Source: Pseudomonas sp. SDI | GTDB lineage: Bacteria; Pseudomonadota; Gammaproteobacteria; Pseudomonadales; Pseudomonadaceae | DNA length: 64,000 nucleotides | NCBI RefSeq assembly: GCF_003105155.1 | Contig: NZ_QETK01000009.1 | Coordinates: 96,012-160,011 of the forward strand | Direction: 5' to 3' | Shown: positions 25,539 to 37,826 of the stretch, piece after piece | How the letters are laid out: each line of letters opens with the position of its first letter | Numbering within the stretch: position 1 is the first letter of the stretch | The notes under the pieces: model-generated | What the model saw: the letters and a program-made list of their open reading frames with translations, nothing else | What the model was told of the DNA's origin: nothing | Database searches by the model: none | Position numbers and translations under genes: made by a program

Positions 25539-28500
25539 AGCGGGGTTTCCAGGGCAGCATCGGTCCGCACTCCGCGCCAGCGGTTGAAACGATGGCGCAG
25601 ACGGTCCAGGTAGAGGTAAACCACAGGCGTGGTGAAAAGCGTAAGAATCTGGCTGAAGACCAGCCCGCCGATAATGGTCAGGCCCAGCGGCTGCCGCATC
25701 TCGGCTCCTTCGGCCGTGCCCAGCAGCAGCGGCACGGCGCCAAGGATCGCCGCCAGCGTGGTCATCAGGATCGGCCGCAGACGCAGCAGGCAGGCCCGGC
25801 GGATCGACTCTTCCGGGCTCAGGCCCTGATGCCGCTCCAGTTGCAGCGCCAGGTCGATCATCAGGATGGCGTTCTTCTTCACCACCCCGATCAGCAGGAA
25901 CAGGCCAAGCAACGAGATCAGGCTGAACTCGCTGCCGACCACGTACATCGTGAGCAAGGCGCCAACTCCGGCCGAGGGCAAGGTCGAGAGGATAGTCAGC
26001 GGGTGAATGTAGCTCTCGTAGAGGATGCCCAGCACCAGGTACACCGCGAGCAAGGCACCGAGGATCATCCACGGCTGGCCCTCCTGGCTCTTGCTGAAGG
26101 CGTCGCCGGTGCCGCCCAGCTTGGCGATCACTTCTTCCGGCAAGCCGACCTTGGCCACCGCCCGCTCGATGGCGGCCATGGCCACGTCCTGGCTGACCCC
26201 TTCGGCAATATCGAAGGAAATGTCCTCGGCGGCAAACTGCCCTTCGTGGCTGACGCGGTCCTCGGCCAGGCTGTTTTCATAGCGGGCAAAGGCCGACAGC
26301 GGCACCCGTGCGCCCTCGGCGGTGATCACCTGGACCTGCTCCAGGGTGCGTGGATCCTGGGCATATTTCGGGTTGATCTCCATCACCACCTGATACTGGT
26401 TCAGGCTGTCGTAGATGGTCGAAATCTGCCGCTGGCTGTAGGCATTGTTCAGCACCGAGGTGACCATGTTCATGTCGATGCCCAGGCGCTTGGCCTGCTC
26501 GCGGTCGACCACCAGGGTCACTTGCTGGGTACCGCTGCCCTCGCGGGCGTCGATGGCGGTGATTTCCGGCAGCGTCTTGAATGCCGCCACCACCTTCGGG
26601 TACCACGCGCGCAGGGCCGCCAGATCGCCGCTCTGCAGGGTATACATGAACTGCGAGCTGCTCTGGTCGTGACCGCCACCACCGAACTGCAGGTCCTGGT
26701 CGGCCATCAGGAACAGCCGGCCACCGGGCACCTTGGGCAGGTTCTTGCGCAGGCGCTCGATGATCTTCTGCGCCGACTCCTTGCGCGCCTTGATCGGTTT
26801 CAGGCGCACCAGCACCATGGCGTTGTTGATCCCGCTGTTGCCGCCAATGAAGCCGGCCACGCTCTCCACCGCCGGGTCCTTGAGCAAGGCACGGCGGTAG
26901 ATTTCCATCTTTGGTTGCATCACCGCAAACGACAGGCCGTCGTCGCCGCGGACAAAGCCCATCAGCTGGCCGGTGTCCTGCTGCGGCATCAGGGTTTTCG
27001 GCACCACTACGTACAGTGCGACGTTGAGCACGATGGTCGCCAGCAGGCTGAACAGGGTCAGCCGGCGATGACGCAAGACCCAGCCCAGGCTGCGGTCGTA
27101 GCCGGCCATCATCCGTTCGTTGAGGCCTTCGCTCCAGCGTTGCAGGCGGCTTGGCGCACCGCCCTTGTGCGGTTTGAGCCAGCGCGCACAGAGCATCGGC
27201 GTGAGGGTCAACGAGACCAGCAGCGAGACGATGATCGCCGCCGCCAGGGTAATCGAGAACTCGCGGAACAGCGATTCGACAATGCCGCCCATGAACAGGA
27301 TCGAGACGAACACCGCCACCAGCGAGGCGTTCATCGCCAGCAAGGTGAAACCGACTTCCTTGGCACCGAGGAACGCCGCCCGCATCGGCGCGATGCCCTC
27401 GTCGATATGCCGGGAAATGTTTTCCAGCACGACAATGGCGTCGTCCACCACCAGCCCGGTGGCCAGAATCAGCGCCATCAGCGACAGGTTGTTCAACGAG
27501 AACCCACACAGGTACATCACGGCGAAGGTGCCGACCAGCGACACCGGCACCGCCAGGGTCGGGATCAGCGAAGCACGCAGGTTACCGAGGAACAGGAACA
27601 CCACCAGAATCACCAGCGCTACCGCGATCAACAGGGTGTGCTCGGCCTCCTTGAGGGTGGCCTTGATCACCGGCGAGCGGTCCATGGCCACGTCGACCTT
27701 GACGCTGGCCGGCATCAGCGCCTGCAGCGCCGGCAGTTGCTCGCGGATCTTCGCCACGGTTTCGATGATGTTCGCCCCAGTCTGGCGGTTGATCACCAGC
27801 AACACCGCCTGCTGGTCGTTAAAGAAGCCGCTGTTGTAGCGGTTCTCCACGGCGTCGGTAACCTTGGCCACATGGCTCAGGCGCAGCACCGCGCCATCCT
27901 GGTAACGGATGACCAACGGTTCGTAGTCCTTGGCCTTCTCCAACTGGTCGTTGGCCTGTACCTGCCAACTGCGCTCGGCGTCTTCGATAAAGCCCTTGGG
28001 CCGGCGCACGTTGGCATTGGCGATGGTCTGGCGCACGTCGTCGAGGCTCACCCCGTACTGGTTGAGCAGCTCCGGTTCCAGCTCGATACGCACTGCCGGC
28101 AGCGAGCTGCCGCCGATCTGCACCTCGCCCACCCCCGGCACCTGCGACAGGCTCTGCGACAGGATGGTCGAGGCCAGGTCGTACAACTGGCCCTTCTGCA
28201 GCACTGTCGAGGTCAGCGACAGGACCATGATCGGTGCCTGCGCCGGGTTGATCTTGTTGTAGGTCGGCATGCTGCGCATGCCGCTGGGCAGCAGGTTGCG
28301 GGTGGCGTTGATCGCCGCCTGTACCTCGCGCGCGGCACCGTCGATGTCGCGGCCCAGATCGAAGCCGAGAATCACCCGGGTCGAGCCCTGGCTGGAGCGG
28401 CTGGTCAGGGTGTTGACCCCGGCAATACTGCCCAGCGAACGCTCCAGCGGCGTGGCCACGGTCGAAGCCATCACCTCGGGGCTGGCCCCCGGCAGGCTGG

Positions 28501-28645
28501 CCGAGACCACGATCACCGGGAAGTCCATCTGCGGCAACGGCGCCACCGGCAGCAGGCCGAAACTGACGCCCCCCAGCAGCATGATCGCCAGGCTCAGCAG
28601 CATGGTCGCTACCGGGCGACGGATAAACGGGCCAGAGAGGTTCAT
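25535..28645 (-). CDS. muxC: RND efflux transporter, second subunit
   Basis: This 1036-residue inner membrane proton/drug antiporter is of the MdtC type. It starts [26 protein letters not shown] and has twelve membrane segments with two large periplasmic loops. The proton-relay aspartates are in [13 protein letters not shown] of TM4. Overlaps of four bases (ATGA) with muxB upstream and opmB downstream show a coupled operon. In the MdtABC/MuxABC systems the two RND subunits assemble as a heterotrimer. P. aeruginosa MuxABC-OpmB exports novobiocin, macrolides and other drugs. The substrate range here is inferred. Confidence 0.92.
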   Translation of the reverse strand: MNLSGPFIRRPVATMLLSLAIMLLGGVSFGLLPVAPLPQMDFPVIVVSASLPGASPEVMASTVATPLERSLGSIAGVNTLTSRSSQGSTRVILGFDLGRDIDGAAREVQAAINATRNLLPSGMRSMPTYNKINPAQAPIMVLSLTSTVLQKGQLYDLASTILSQSLSQVPGVGEVQIGGSSLPAVRIELEPELLNQYGVSLDDVRQTIANANVRRPKGFIEDAERSWQVQANDQLEKAKDYEPLVIRYQDGAVLRLSHVAKVTDAVENRYNSGFFNDQQAVLLVINRQTGANIIETVAKIREQLPALQALMPASVKVDVAMDRSPVIKATLKEAEHTLLIAVALVILVVFLFLGNLRASLIPTLAVPVSLVGTFAVMYLCGFSLNNLSLMALILATGLVVDDAIVVLENISRHIDEGIAPMRAAFLGAKEVGFTLLAMNASLVAVFVSILFMGGIVESLFREFSITLAAAIIVSLLVSLTLTPMLCARWLKPHKGGAPSRLQRWSEGLNERMMAGYDRSLGWVLRHRRLTLFSLLATIVLNVALYVVVPKTLMPQQDTGQLMGFVRGDDGLSFAVMQPKMEIYRRALLKDPAVESVAGFIGGNSGINNAMVLVRLKPIKARKESAQKIIERLRKNLPKVPGGRLFLMADQDLQFGGGGHDQSSSQFMYTLQSGDLAALRAWYPKVVAAFKTLPEITAIDAREGSGTQQVTLVVDREQAKRLGIDMNMVTSVLNNAYSQRQISTIYDSLNQYQVVMEINPKYAQDPRTLEQVQVITAEGARVPLSAFARYENSLAEDRVSHEGQFAAEDISFDIAEGVSQDVAMAAIERAVAKVGLPEEVIAKLGGTGDAFSKSQEGQPWMILGALLAVYLVLGILYESYIHPLTILSTLPSAGVGALLTMYVVGSEFSLISLLGLFLLIGVVKKNAILMIDLALQLERHQGLSPEESIRRACLLRLRPILMTTLAAILGAVPLLLGTAEGAEMRQPLGLTIIGGLVFSQILTLFTTPVVYLYLDRLRHRFNRWRGVRTDAALETPL

Positions 28646-31600
28646 GCGTCGGCCTGTTGTGCGTCAGGCTGACGGCGCCAGCGCCGCGCCAGGCGATCAA
28701 AGTACAAATAGATCACCGGCGTCGTGAACAGCGTCAGCACCTGGCTGAGCAGCAACCCGCCAACCATCACCAGACCCAGCGGCTGGCGCAGCTCGGCGCC
28801 GGAACCGGTGGCGAGCATCAGCGGGATGGCGCCGAACAGTGCCGCCAGGGTGGTCATCAGGATCGGTCGGAAGCGCAGCAAGGCGGCGCGGTAGATCGCC
28901 GCCTCCGGGGCCATGCCCTGATGCCGTTCGGCTTCCAGGGCGAAGTCGATCATCATGATCGCGTTTTTCTTGACGATACCGATCAGCAGGATGATGCCGA
29001 TGATCGCGATCATGCCCAGGTCGTTGCCGCTGAGGATCAGCGCGAGCAAGGCACCGACCGCCGCCGACGGCAGCGTCGAGAGGATGGTGACCGGGTGGAT
29101 GTAGCTCTCGTAGAGCACGCCCAGCACGATGTACATGGTTACCACGGCAGCCAGGATCAGCAGCAAGGTGCTCGACAGCGACGCCTGGAAGGCTTCGGCT
29201 GCGCCCTGGAAGCGCGTCTGCACGCCGAGCGGCATGCCGATCTCCCGCTGCACCTGCTCGATCACCTTGACGCCCTCGCCCAGCGACACGCCGTCGGCCA
29301 GGTTGAACGACATCATCACCGCCGGGAACTGGCCGATATGGGCAATCGCCAACTGTGCCTGACGCTGTTCGACATGGGCCAGGCTGGACAGCCGTACCTG
29401 GGCGCCATCGCTGGTTTTCACATGAATCTGCTCCAGCACCTGCGGGCCGATATTCGCCGCGGCCGCCGCCTGCAACACCACCCGGTATTGGCTGGCCTGG
29501 GTGTAGATGGTCGAAATCTGCCGCTGGCCAAAGGCGTCGTAGAGCGCGTTGGTGATGTCGGCGACGTTGACCCCGACGCGGCTGGCGGCGTCGCGGTCGA
29601 TCGCCAGATACACTTGCAGGCCCTTGTCCTGCAGGTCGCTGGCAACGTCCTTGAGCTCGGCGCGCTGCTGCAAGGCATCGCTGAGCTTGCCGCTCCACAG
29701 CGCCAGCAGTTCGGCGTCCGGCGAGGACAGGCTGAACTGGTACTGGGTACGGCTGACCCGGTCCTCGATGCTCAGGTCCTGCACCGGCTGCATGAACAGG
29801 CGGATGCCAACCAGCTTGTCGAGCTGCGGTTGCAGGCGGCTGATCACCTGCGCCGCAGTGAGGTCGCGCTCGCCATGCGGCTTGAGGTTGATCAGCACGC
29901 GGCCGCTGTTGAGCGTGGCGTTGTCACCATCGACGCCGATGTATGAGGACAGGCTCTGTACTGCCGGGTCCTTGAGGATGATCGCGCTGAGTTCCTGCTG
30001 ACGCTGGCTCATGGCGGCGAAGGAAATCGACTGCGGCGCCTCGGAAATGCCCTGGATCACCCCGGTATCCTGCACTGGGAAAAAGCCCTTGGGCACCATC
30101 AGGTACAGCAGCACGGTCAGGCCCAGGGTGGCCACGGCCACCAGCAGGGTCAGCGGCTGATGCTTGAGCACCCAGGTCAGGGCGCGGGCGTAATGCGCGA
30201 TCAGCCAGTCGATCCAGGCGCCGCTGGCGCGGTAGAAGCGGCCCTGCTCGTGTGCCTTGGGTTCACGCTTGAGCAGCCGTGCGCACATCATCGGCGTCAG
30301 GGTCAGCGACACCACCAGGGAAATCAGGATGGCTACCGCCAGGGTGATGGCGAACTCGCGGAACAGCCGGCCGACCACGTCGGCCATGAACAGCAGCGGG
30401 ATCAGTACGGCAATCAGCGAGAAGGTCAGCGAGATCAGGGTGAAGCCGATCTGCCGCGCGCCCTTGAGCGCCGCCTGCATCGGCGTTTCGCCCTCCTCGA
30501 TATGCCGGGAGATGTTTTCCAGCATGACGATGGCATCGTCGACCACGAAGCCGGTGGCGATGGTCAGGGCCATCAACGTCAGGTTGTTGATCGAGAAGCC
30601 GGCCAGGTACATCACGCCGAAGGTGCCGATCAGCGACAGCGGCACGGCAATCGAGGGGATGATCGTGGCGCTGACGCGGCGCAGGAACACGAAAGTGACC
30701 ATCACCACCAGCACGATGGCGATCAGCAGTTCATGCTGGACGTCCTTGACCGAGGCACGAATGGTTTGCGTCCGGTCGGTGAGCACCACCACGTCGAGGC
30801 CGGCCGGCAGGTTGTCGGTGATCGACGGCAGCAGGTCCTTGATCCGGTCGACCACCTCGATGACGTTGGCCCCCGGCTGACGCTGGATGTTCAGTAGCAC
30901 GGCCTGGTTCTGGTTGGCCCAGGCGGCCAGGCGTTCGTTCTCGGCGCCGTCGACGATTTCGGCGACATCCTTCAGGCGCAGTGGCGCGCCGTTCTTGTAG
31001 GCGAGAATGAGGTTGGCGTACTCCTCCGGGGAGCGTAACTGATCGTTTGCGTCGAGCATCGACACCCGGGTCGGGCCGTCGAAGTTACCCTTGGGCTGGT
31101 TGACGTTGGAGGCGCCGATCAACGTGCGCACGTCGGCCAGGTTCAGCCCGGCGGCGGCCAGGGCGTCCGGGTTGACCTTGATCCGCACCGCCTGGCGCTG
31201 GCCACCGGCGATGCTGACCATGCCGACGCCGCTGATCTGGGCGATCTTCTGCGCCACGCGGGTGTCGACCAGGTCGTTGAGCTTGGGCAGCAGCATGGTT
31301 TTCGAGGTGATCGCCAGGGTCAGCACCGGGGTGTCGGCCGGGTTGACCTTGTTGTACACCGGCGGTGCCGGCAGGTCGCTGGGCAGCAGGTTGCTGGCGG
31401 CGTTGATCGCGGCCTGCACCTGTTGTTCGGCGACGTCCATGTTCATTTCGAGGCTGAAGCGCAGGGTCAGCACCGAGGCGCCACCGGAGCTGGTCGAGGC
31501 CATCTGGGTGAGCCCGGGCATCTGCCCGAACTGGCGTTCCAGCGGTGCGGTGACCGCGCTGGTCATGACCTGCGGGCTGGCACCGGGGTACAGGGTCATG

Positions 31601-31740
31601 ACCCGGATGGTCGGGTAGTCGACCTGGGGCAAGGCCGCCACCGGCAGCAGCTTATAGGCGATCAGGCCGGCCAGGACGATGGCCAGCATGCTCAGGGTGG
31701 TCGCTACCGGGCGCAGGATGAACAGCCGCGAGAGGTTCAT
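28642..31740 (-). CDS. muxB: RND efflux transporter, first subunit
   Basis: The protein has 1032 residues, MdtB type, starting [25 protein letters not shown]. The RND fold is complete, with the proton-relay motif [21 protein letters not shown] and the C-terminal block [23 protein letters not shown]. It is a distinct paralogue of muxC, not a recent duplicate: the N-terminal periplasmic loops differ clearly. It overlaps muxA and muxC by four bases each. It would form the transport trimer with MuxC, fed by the MuxA adaptor. Confidence 0.92.
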   Translation of the reverse strand: MNLSRLFILRPVATTLSMLAIVLAGLIAYKLLPVAALPQVDYPTIRVMTLYPGASPQVMTSAVTAPLERQFGQMPGLTQMASTSSGGASVLTLRFSLEMNMDVAEQQVQAAINAASNLLPSDLPAPPVYNKVNPADTPVLTLAITSKTMLLPKLNDLVDTRVAQKIAQISGVGMVSIAGGQRQAVRIKVNPDALAAAGLNLADVRTLIGASNVNQPKGNFDGPTRVSMLDANDQLRSPEEYANLILAYKNGAPLRLKDVAEIVDGAENERLAAWANQNQAVLLNIQRQPGANVIEVVDRIKDLLPSITDNLPAGLDVVVLTDRTQTIRASVKDVQHELLIAIVLVVMVTFVFLRRVSATIIPSIAVPLSLIGTFGVMYLAGFSINNLTLMALTIATGFVVDDAIVMLENISRHIEEGETPMQAALKGARQIGFTLISLTFSLIAVLIPLLFMADVVGRLFREFAITLAVAILISLVVSLTLTPMMCARLLKREPKAHEQGRFYRASGAWIDWLIAHYARALTWVLKHQPLTLLVAVATLGLTVLLYLMVPKGFFPVQDTGVIQGISEAPQSISFAAMSQRQQELSAIILKDPAVQSLSSYIGVDGDNATLNSGRVLINLKPHGERDLTAAQVISRLQPQLDKLVGIRLFMQPVQDLSIEDRVSRTQYQFSLSSPDAELLALWSGKLSDALQQRAELKDVASDLQDKGLQVYLAIDRDAASRVGVNVADITNALYDAFGQRQISTIYTQASQYRVVLQAAAAANIGPQVLEQIHVKTSDGAQVRLSSLAHVEQRQAQLAIAHIGQFPAVMMSFNLADGVSLGEGVKVIEQVQREIGMPLGVQTRFQGAAEAFQASLSSTLLLILAAVVTMYIVLGVLYESYIHPVTILSTLPSAAVGALLALILSGNDLGMIAIIGIILLIGIVKKNAIMMIDFALEAERHQGMAPEAAIYRAALLRFRPILMTTLAALFGAIPLMLATGSGAELRQPLGLVMVGGLLLSQVLTLFTTPVIYLYFDRLARRWRRQPDAQQADA

Positions 31741-33044
31741 GCGTCAGCCTTGCCCGACTGGCCTTCGGTGGTCGATAGGTCGTTCTTGTCCTGACCCTGC
31801 AGGTGCTGGCCGGGGGTGGTCGGTAGTTCGGCGCTGTCGTCGACCACTTCCACATCGCTGCCGTCGCGCAGGCGGTCGGTGCCTTCGAGCACCACCCGGT
31901 CGCCCTTGGCCAGGCCTTCCAGCACCACGGTCTGGTCGCCGTCGCTGGCGCCAAGCTTGAGGTTGCGGATGCGCACCTTGGTGTCGCCCTCCATCACGTA
32001 GACGAAGGTGCCGTTGGTGCCGAACTGGATGGCGGCCGACGGTGCCAGCACCACGTTCCTCAGGGTATCGGCGAGCAGGTGCACGTTGACGAACTGATTG
32101 GGGAACAGCGCTTCGTTGTGGTTCTCGAAGAAGCCCTTGAACTTCAGCGTGCCGGTGGTCACATCGATCTGGTTGTCAAGGCTGCGCAGCACGCCGTCGG
32201 CCTGCTTCTGCGTGTCACCCCGGTCCCAGGCTTCGACCGGCAGTTGCGCGCCGCTGCGGAAGCGCGTGAGCACCGGGGTGAGGTTGGTTTCCGGCAAGGT
32301 GAAGGCAACGCTGATCGGCTGGGTCTGGGTGATCACCACCAGCGCGGTGGTGTCGTTGGCCGCCACCAGGTTGCCAACGTCGAGCTGGCGCAGGCCCAGG
32401 CGGCCGCTGATCGGTGCGCGGATCTTGGTGAATTCGAGGTTCAGCTTGGCGTCGTTGACCGCCGCCTGGTTGGTCTTGATCGTGCCCTGGTACTGGCCGA
32501 CCAGTGCTTCGGCGGTGTCGAGGGTCTGTTTGGCGATGCTGTCTTCGGCGTACAGGCCTTTATAGCGCTGCAAGTCCAGTTGCGCGTTTTTCAGCTGCGC
32601 CTGGTTCTGCGCCAGGGTGCCTTCGGCCTGTTGCAGGGCAATCTGGTAGCTGCGCGGGTCGATCTCGGCCAGCAGGTCGCCGGCTTTCACTCGCTGCCCT
32701 TCCTGGAAGTTGATCTTCACCAGCTCGCCGGCGACCCGGCTGCGCACGTTGACCGTGTTGGTCGCGGTGACGGTACCCAGGGCCTTGTAGTACACCGGGA
32801 AGTCGCCAAGGGTGGCCGGCGCCACGCGCACTGGCACCGCCCCGGCGAAGGCACCGAAGCCTGGCCGATTGCCGCCGCGGCCGCCAGCTGGCGCGCCTTT
32901 GCCGGCCGCCGCGCCGGGCGCATGCGCCGGCGATGCGGGCCACAGCCACCAGGCGAGGCCGGCGCTCAGCAGCAGGATCAGCAGGCCGGAAAGCCAGCGG
33001 CGGGTGTGACGGGAACCGGAGGATTGCATGGGTTGGTCGACCAT
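31737..33044 (-). CDS. muxA: RND efflux membrane-fusion (adaptor) protein
   Basis: This 435-residue periplasmic adaptor belongs to the MdtA/AcrA family. An N-terminal signal anchor (residues 16-32) is followed by a Pro/Gly/Ala-rich stretch, then the lipoyl-like half motifs ([32 protein letters not shown] and [20 protein letters not shown]) flanking the coiled-coil hairpin rich in Q and N. It links the MuxBC pump to OpmB and is the first gene of the operon. The start is uncertain: neither the ATG at 33044 nor one five codons later has a clear ribosome binding site. No regulator gene is adjacent. Confidence 0.9.
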   Translation of the reverse strand: MVDQPMQSSGSRHTRRWLSGLLILLLSAGLAWWLWPASPAHAPGAAAGKGAPAGGRGGNRPGFGAFAGAVPVRVAPATLGDFPVYYKALGTVTATNTVNVRSRVAGELVKINFQEGQRVKAGDLLAEIDPRSYQIALQQAEGTLAQNQAQLKNAQLDLQRYKGLYAEDSIAKQTLDTAEALVGQYQGTIKTNQAAVNDAKLNLEFTKIRAPISGRLGLRQLDVGNLVAANDTTALVVITQTQPISVAFTLPETNLTPVLTRFRSGAQLPVEAWDRGDTQKQADGVLRSLDNQIDVTTGTLKFKGFFENHNEALFPNQFVNVHLLADTLRNVVLAPSAAIQFGTNGTFVYVMEGDTKVRIRNLKLGASDGDQTVVLEGLAKGDRVVLEGTDRLRDGSDVEVVDDSAELPTTPGQHLQGQDKNDLSTTEGQSGKADA

Positions 33045-33158
33045 TGTGCGGAAAAAATTCTTTTGAGGAGGCTGAACGATAAGCAGTAGAGCAGGATTAG
33101 CAAAGCGCCTTTACCGGCTATTTACCCAGCACTGACGTTGGCAAAGTGCTGAACTATA

Positions 33159-33191
33159 AATAAAAACGGCCTGGACTAAGGCCAGGCCGTT
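33159..33191 (-). terminator. Rho-independent terminator of tpx
   Basis: AACGGCCTGG and CCAGGCCGTT form a 10-bp stem with a 7-base loop. On the minus strand it is followed by TTTTTATTTA, 60 bases past the tpx stop. Confidence 0.88.
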
Positions 33192-33250
33192 ACAACTTTA
33201 CGCAATTAATTGCAGTTTTGCGTAAAGGCTATCGCGGGCGAAGCGCTCGC

Positions 33251-33751
33251 TTACTTCAGCACCGCCAGTGCCGCTTCATAGTTCGGCTCGTCGGCGATTT
33301 CCTTGACCAGCTCGACGTGCAGCACCTTGTCGTTGGCATCCAGCACCACCACGGCACGCGCAGCCAGACCGGCCAGCGGGCCGTCAGCGATGGCAACGCC
33401 GTAGTTTTCGAGGAACTCGCGACCACGCAGGGTGGACAGGTTCTTGACGTTTTCCAGGCCTTCGGCGCCGCAGAAGCGCGCCTGGGCAAACGGCAGGTCG
33501 GCCGAGATGCACAGCACCACGGTGTCGGCCACGTCGTTGGCCTGGGCGTTGAACTTACGCACCGAAGTCGCGCAGGTCGGGGTGTCGACGCTTGGGAAGA
33601 TGTTCAGCACTTTGCGCTTGCCGGCGAAGTCTTTCAGGCTCTTGTCAGCCAGGCCTTCACCAACCAGGGAGAACGCCGGCGCCGGCGCGCCAACCGCTGG
33701 CAGCTGACCATTGACCTGAACCGGGTTGCCTTTGAGAGTCACTTGAGACAT
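33251..33751 (-). CDS. tpx: Thiol peroxidase, atypical 2-Cys peroxiredoxin
   Basis: This 166-residue periplasmic/cytosolic lipid-hydroperoxide peroxidase reduces peroxides using thioredoxin. The peroxidatic cysteine is Cys60 in [15 protein letters not shown] and the resolving cysteine is Cys94 in [12 protein letters not shown], at the spacing typical of Tpx. AAGGAC lies seven bases before the ATG. The length matches the family exactly. It is a single-gene unit with its own terminator. Confidence 0.96.
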   Translation of the reverse strand: MSQVTLKGNPVQVNGQLPAVGAPAPAFSLVGEGLADKSLKDFAGKRKVLNIFPSVDTPTCATSVRKFNAQANDVADTVVLCISADLPFAQARFCGAEGLENVKNLSTLRGREFLENYGVAIADGPLAGLAARAVVVLDANDKVLHVELVKEIADEPNYEAALAVLK

Positions 33752-33867
33752 GAACGAAGTCCTTATGCGGGGGGTGAGTAAAGGACCCAGAGTTAAGCAT
33801 GAAAGTTGCCCGCAACCTATGCCTTGCGCATAAATTGTTGAATTGCCAGACAACTTTTGTGGACAAA

Positions 33868-33895
33868 CGCACTGTGCAGCTGTGTGCACAGTGCG
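33868..33895 (-). terminator. 11-bp hairpin after the permease gene
   Basis: CGCACTGTGCA and TGCACAGTGCG are exact complements with a 6-base loop, starting 11 bases past the permease stop. On the minus strand only a short TTTGT follows, so termination efficiency is uncertain. Confidence 0.65.
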
Positions 33896-33906
33896 CTGTC
33901 GGGGGA

Positions 33907-35187
33907 TCAGCTCAGCAGCGAATAGACCAGCGCGGAAATCGCCACCAGGCCCACGGCCACGACGAACACGTTGGACATCGCGCCACTGTATTTGCGCATC
34001 GCCGGTACCTTGCGGATGGCGTACATCGGCATCAGGAACAGGATGGCCGCAATCACCGGGCCGCCGAGGGTCTCGATCATGCCGAGGATGCTCGGGTTGA
34101 GGGTGGCGACGATCCAGCAGATCACCAGCATGAAGGCCGCCGTCATGCGGTCCAGGGCCTTGGCGCTCGGACGCTTGCCGCTCTTGACGATCAGGCCCTT
34201 GAGGCCTTCGCTGGCGCCGATGTAGTGGCCCAGGAACGACTTGGCAATCGCGATGAAGGCGATCAACGGTGCGGCGAAGGCGATGGTCGGGTTGCTGAAG
34301 TGGTTGGCCAGGTACGACAGGATCGACAGGTTCTGCGCCTTGGCTTCGGCCAACTGCGCTGGGCTCAGGGTCAGCACGCAGCTGAACACGAAGAACATCA
34401 CCATCGCCACCATCAGCAGGTGCGCACGGCCGAGGATCTGCCCGCTGCGCTCATCGGCGTTGGCGCCGTAGCGGCGCTTCTGGTCGACGGCGAAGGCCGA
34501 GATGATCGGCGAATGGTTGAACGAGAAGACCATCACCGGAATCGCCAGCCACAGGGTATGAAGGAACGCCGAGCCGGACGGTACTTCACTGGCGGTGCTG
34601 AGGATGCCGCCGCTCCAGTGCGGAATCAGGAACACCGCGAGGAACGCCAGGGCGACGATGAACGGGTACACCAGCAGGCTCATCACCTTGACGGTGGCCT
34701 GCTCGCCGCAGCGCACGATGGCCAGCAGGCCGAGGATCAGCACAAACGACAGCACCGCGCGTGGCGGCGGTTCGATGTGCAGTTGGTGCTGCATGAAGCT
34801 GCCGACCGTGTTGGTCAGAGCGACGCTGTAGATCAGCAGGATCGGGAAGATGGCGAAGAAGTACAGCAGGGTGATCAGCGCGCCGGCCTTGAGGCCGAAG
34901 TGTTCTTCGACGACGTCGGTGATATCGGCGCCATCGCGCCCGGAGAGGACAAAGCGGGTCAGGCCGCGGTGGGCGTAGAAGGTCATCGGGAAGGCCAGCA
35001 AGGCCAGGATCAACAACGGCCAGAAGCCACCGAGCCCAGCGTTGATCGGCAGGAACAAGGTTCCGGCGCCGATGGCTGTGCCAAACAGGCCCAGCATCCA
35101 GGTGGTGTCCTGACGGTCCCAGCGGCCAAGGTCGGCTGCGGGGCTCGATTCGAGGCGTTGTTCAACGCTCGGGGCCTGTTCATTCAT
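33907..35187 (-). CDS. HAAAP-family serine/threonine-type amino acid permease
   Basis: The 426-residue inner membrane protein has about eleven hydrophobic segments and the SdaC/TdcC signature near the N-terminus ([23 protein letters not shown]). This family imports serine, threonine or related hydroxy and aromatic amino acids with protons or sodium. I used the ATG at 35187 ([10 protein letters not shown]), since it has GGAG about ten bases upstream. It lies downstream of amaC in the same direction, separated by a hairpin-rich spacer. Import of the D-lysine pathway substrate is not implied, because a dedicated ABC transporter is present. Confidence 0.85.
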   Translation of the reverse strand: MNEQAPSVEQRLESSPAADLGRWDRQDTTWMLGLFGTAIGAGTLFLPINAGLGGFWPLLILALLAFPMTFYAHRGLTRFVLSGRDGADITDVVEEHFGLKAGALITLLYFFAIFPILLIYSVALTNTVGSFMQHQLHIEPPPRAVLSFVLILGLLAIVRCGEQATVKVMSLLVYPFIVALAFLAVFLIPHWSGGILSTASEVPSGSAFLHTLWLAIPVMVFSFNHSPIISAFAVDQKRRYGANADERSGQILGRAHLLMVAMVMFFVFSCVLTLSPAQLAEAKAQNLSILSYLANHFSNPTIAFAAPLIAFIAIAKSFLGHYIGASEGLKGLIVKSGKRPSAKALDRMTAAFMLVICWIVATLNPSILGMIETLGGPVIAAILFLMPMYAIRKVPAMRKYSGAMSNVFVVAVGLVAISALVYSLLS

Positions 35188-35333
35188 CCAGGTGCAACTC
35201 CACTCGCAAGACTGCAACAGGGCCAGGAGTGGCGAAACAGACGCTTCACCGCAGCCCAGCCATCAAAGAGGGGCGCGATTGTGCGCTGATTGGTTGCACT
35301 TGAGAAGCCCTGTCCGAGGAGTGGTTGCACCTA

Positions 35334-35400
35334 AGCTGCAAGCTGCAAGTAGTGGCCGGCTCCGGACTACGGAGCCCCACCCCTCTTGTAGCTTGCCGCT
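35334..35400. repeat. Intergenic inverted repeat, AAGCTGCAAG type
   Basis: Outer arms AGCTGCAAGCTGCAAG (35334-35349) and a 14/16 complement (35385-35400) enclose a perfect GGCTCCG-gacta-CGGAGCC hairpin (35358-35376). Runs of AAGCTGCAAG/AAGCGGCAAG of this kind recur between genes in Pseudomonas genomes. It lies 12 bases after the amaC stop. Confidence 0.65.
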
Positions 35401-35412
35401 TGCCGCTGGCGT

Positions 35413-36612
35413 CTACCGCTTCTGCACCGCCGCAAACGCCTCGGCCACCTGTTGCAGGTTGTCCGGACGCACGCCCGACATGCACACCCGACCGCTATCG
35501 ATCAGGTACACACCGAACTCGTCACGCAGGCGACGGACCTGCTCGACGCTGAAGCCGGTGTAGCTGAACATTCCGCGCTGGCTCAGGAAGAACTCGAAGT
35601 TCTGCCCTGGCAGCAACACTTGCAACGCATCGACCAGACGCTGGCGCATGTCAAGGATACGCAGGCGCATCGTCTCCACTTCCGCCTCCCACTGCGCGTT
35701 CAGCTCGGCATCGTTGAGCACTGCCGCCACCAGCTGGGCGCCGAAATTCGGCGGGCTGGAGTAGTTGCGGCGCACGGTGGCCTTCAGCTGGCCCAAGACG
35801 CGCTGGGTGGTGGCGCTGTCGTCACAGACCACCGACAGCCCCCCTACCCGCTCGCCGTACAGCGAGAAAATTTTCGAGAACGAGTTGCTCACCAGGCACG
35901 GCACGCCGGCACGGGCCGCTTCGCGGATGGCATAGGCGTCTTCGACCAGGCCTTCGCCAAAGCCCTGGTAGGCGATGTCGAGGAACGGGATCAGGCTGCG
36001 CGCCTTGACCACTTCGATCACCTGTTGCCACTGCGCCTGGGTCAGGTCGGCGCCCGTCGGGTTGTGGCAGCACGGGTGCAGCAGCACGATGCTGTTGGCC
36101 GGCAGGCCTTGCAAGGCGGCGAGCATGCCGTCGAAGTTGACGCCACGGCTGGTCTGGTCGAAGTACGGGTAGCTGTGCACCTTGAACCCGGCGCCTTCGA
36201 AGATGGCGCGGTGGTTGTCCCAGGTGGGGTCGCTGACCCAGACCTGCGACTCGGGGAAGTAGCGCTTGAGGAAGTCGGCACCGACCTTCAGCGCGCCGGA
36301 GCCGCCGACGGTTTGCACGGTGGCCACGCGAGCGCCGCTCACCGCCGGGTGATCGGCGCCGAACAACAGGTTCTGGATGGCCTTACGGTAGCTGGCCAGA
36401 CCTTCCATCGGCAGGTACAGCGAAGCTTCGTGAGGCTGCTCGGCCAGGCGCTTCTCGGCGGCGCCAACGGCAGCCAGTTGCGGTACCACGCCGGCTTCGT
36501 CGTAATACAGACCGATGCTCAGGTTGACCTTGTTGGCCCGTGGGTCGGCCTTGAAGGTCTCCATCAGGGAGAGAATCGGATCGCCGGCATAGGCATCGAC
36601 ATGTTTGAACAC
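35413..36612 (-). CDS. amaC: Aromatic/D-lysine-type aminotransferase (AmaC)
   Basis: This 399-residue class I PLP aminotransferase of the TyrB/AspC branch has the PLP lysine in [17 protein letters not shown], and the aspartate-aminotransferase segments [14 protein letters not shown] and [13 protein letters not shown] chose GTG at 36612, giving the canonical start [19 protein letters not shown] after the initiator; AAGGAG lies nine bases upstream. In P. putida the aminotransferase at this position (AmaC) acts on D-lysine to give delta1-piperideine-2-carboxylate, and dpkA is the next gene here too. It may also serve aromatic amino acids. Confidence 0.85.
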   Translation of the reverse strand: MFKHVDAYAGDPILSLMETFKADPRANKVNLSIGLYYDEAGVVPQLAAVGAAEKRLAEQPHEASLYLPMEGLASYRKAIQNLLFGADHPAVSGARVATVQTVGGSGALKVGADFLKRYFPESQVWVSDPTWDNHRAIFEGAGFKVHSYPYFDQTSRGVNFDGMLAALQGLPANSIVLLHPCCHNPTGADLTQAQWQQVIEVVKARSLIPFLDIAYQGFGEGLVEDAYAIREAARAGVPCLVSNSFSKIFSLYGERVGGLSVVCDDSATTQRVLGQLKATVRRNYSSPPNFGAQLVAAVLNDAELNAQWEAEVETMRLRILDMRQRLVDALQVLLPGQNFEFFLSQRGMFSYTGFSVEQVRRLRDEFGVYLIDSGRVCMSGVRPDNLQQVAEAFAAVQKR

Positions 36613-36720
36613 AGCGCGCAACTCCTTGGGTCAGGACTGTTCGGACAAAGATGCCGATGAGGATACCTGTAGCGCGGGCGTTGGAACATGACCTTTGGCG
36701 CAACGGGTGTTTGCAAGCCT

Positions 36721-36739
36721 GCAACCCAACGGGGGTTGC
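36721..36739. terminator. Small hairpin between dpkA and amaC
   Basis: GCAACCC-aacgg-GGGTTGC is a perfect 7-bp hairpin eight bases past the dpkA stop. It has no T run, so it may weaken rather than stop transcription into amaC. Confidence 0.4.
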
Positions 36740-36747
36740 CGTGCTCC

Positions 36748-37761
36748 CTAGCCCGCCAGCGCCTGCAACCCCGCCCACTCCTCGGCAGTAATCATCACCC
36801 CGTCCCGCGCCGACTGCTCGCGCTCACGGAAACGCCGCTCACCCGGCATGCGCTGCAAGCCCACCGCCTGCATCTGCCGCACCAGCTCGCGACTGCGCTC
36901 GGCAAAGCGGCTGCCCACCGACTTGGCTGGATCGATGACGATGATCAACTGCCCGGTCCACGGTGTCTTCGCCCCCGGGTGCTGCGACCAGTCGAACTCG
37001 AAGGAGAAGTTGCCACCGGTCAACGCCGCCGCCAGCAGCTCGACCATCATCGACAGTGCCGAGCCCTTGTGCCCACCAAACGGCAGCAACGCGCCACCTT
37101 CCAGAATCGCCTTGGGATCGCGCGTCGGCTCGCCACGGCTGTCCACGCCCATGCCTTCGGGCAGCAACTCGCCCTTGCGCGCGGCAATCTGCACGTCACC
37201 GTGGGCAATCGCGCTGGTGGCCATGTCGAAGACGATCGGCTCGCTGCCAGCACACGGGGCGGCAAAGGCAATCGGGTTGGTGCCGAACAACGGCTGCTGC
37301 GCGCCATGCGGCACCACACAGGTCATGCTGTTGACCACACTGAGCGCCACCAGCCCCTCTTCGGCGAACGGCTCGACATCCGGCCATAACGCCGCAAAGT
37401 GATGGGAATTGTGGATCGCCAGCACTGCGATGCCGGCGCTGCGCGCCTTCGCCAGCAGCAACCCGCGCGCCGCTTCCAGTGCCGGCTGGGCAAAGCCTCC
37501 GGCGGCATCCACTCGCACGTAACCGCTGGCGACATCCTCGACCTGCGGCACCGCCCGCCCATCGACCCAGCCGCTGTTCAGCGTCGACACATAGGCCGGC
37601 ATGCGAAACACCCCGTGGCTGTGCGCGCCGTCGCGCTGGGCGCTGGCGCAGTTGTAGGCCAGGGTCCGCGCCACCGCAGCCGAGGTGCCATGGCGCTGAA
37701 AAATGCGCTGCAACAGTGCTTCAAGATCGGCAAACGCAAGGTGATGTACAGGTGCGGACAT
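36748..37761 (-). CDS. dpkA: Delta1-piperideine-2-carboxylate reductase (malate/L-lactate dehydrogenase-like)
   Basis: The 337-residue enzyme belongs to the malate/L-sulfolactate dehydrogenase-like family, not the classical MDH fold. Typical blocks are HGVFRMPAYV, VLAIHNSHHFAALWPDVEPFAEEGL, PLFGTNPIAFAAP and LPFGGHKGSALSMMVELLAAALTG. In P. putida DpkA reduces delta1-piperideine-2-carboxylate to L-pipecolate with NADPH. AAGGGAG lies before the ATG at 37761. It diverges from an RpiR regulator and precedes amaC, the known D-lysine order. Confidence 0.9.
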   Translation of the reverse strand: MSAPVHHLAFADLEALLQRIFQRHGTSAAVARTLAYNCASAQRDGAHSHGVFRMPAYVSTLNSGWVDGRAVPQVEDVASGYVRVDAAGGFAQPALEAARGLLLAKARSAGIAVLAIHNSHHFAALWPDVEPFAEEGLVALSVVNSMTCVVPHGAQQPLFGTNPIAFAAPCAGSEPIVFDMATSAIAHGDVQIAARKGELLPEGMGVDSRGEPTRDPKAILEGGALLPFGGHKGSALSMMVELLAAALTGGNFSFEFDWSQHPGAKTPWTGQLIIVIDPAKSVGSRFAERSRELVRQMQAVGLQRMPGERRFREREQSARDGVMITAEEWAGLQALAG

Positions 37762-37826
37762 CTGAAGCTCCCTTATTAAATTTGGAATGGGCAACAGCGT
37801 TGGCAATGGACGAACTTTCACCCCGA

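Noticed and set aside
24066..26072. A 668-codon version of opmB extending into muxC.
   Set aside because: The extension is Pro/Gly/Arg-rich shadow of muxC. The signal peptide and lipobox fix the start at 25538.
25592..28672. A 1026-codon open frame on the plus strand across muxC.
   Set aside because: It is exactly antisense to muxC, has low-complexity His/Gln/Arg-rich composition typical of GC-rich shadow frames, and matches no family.
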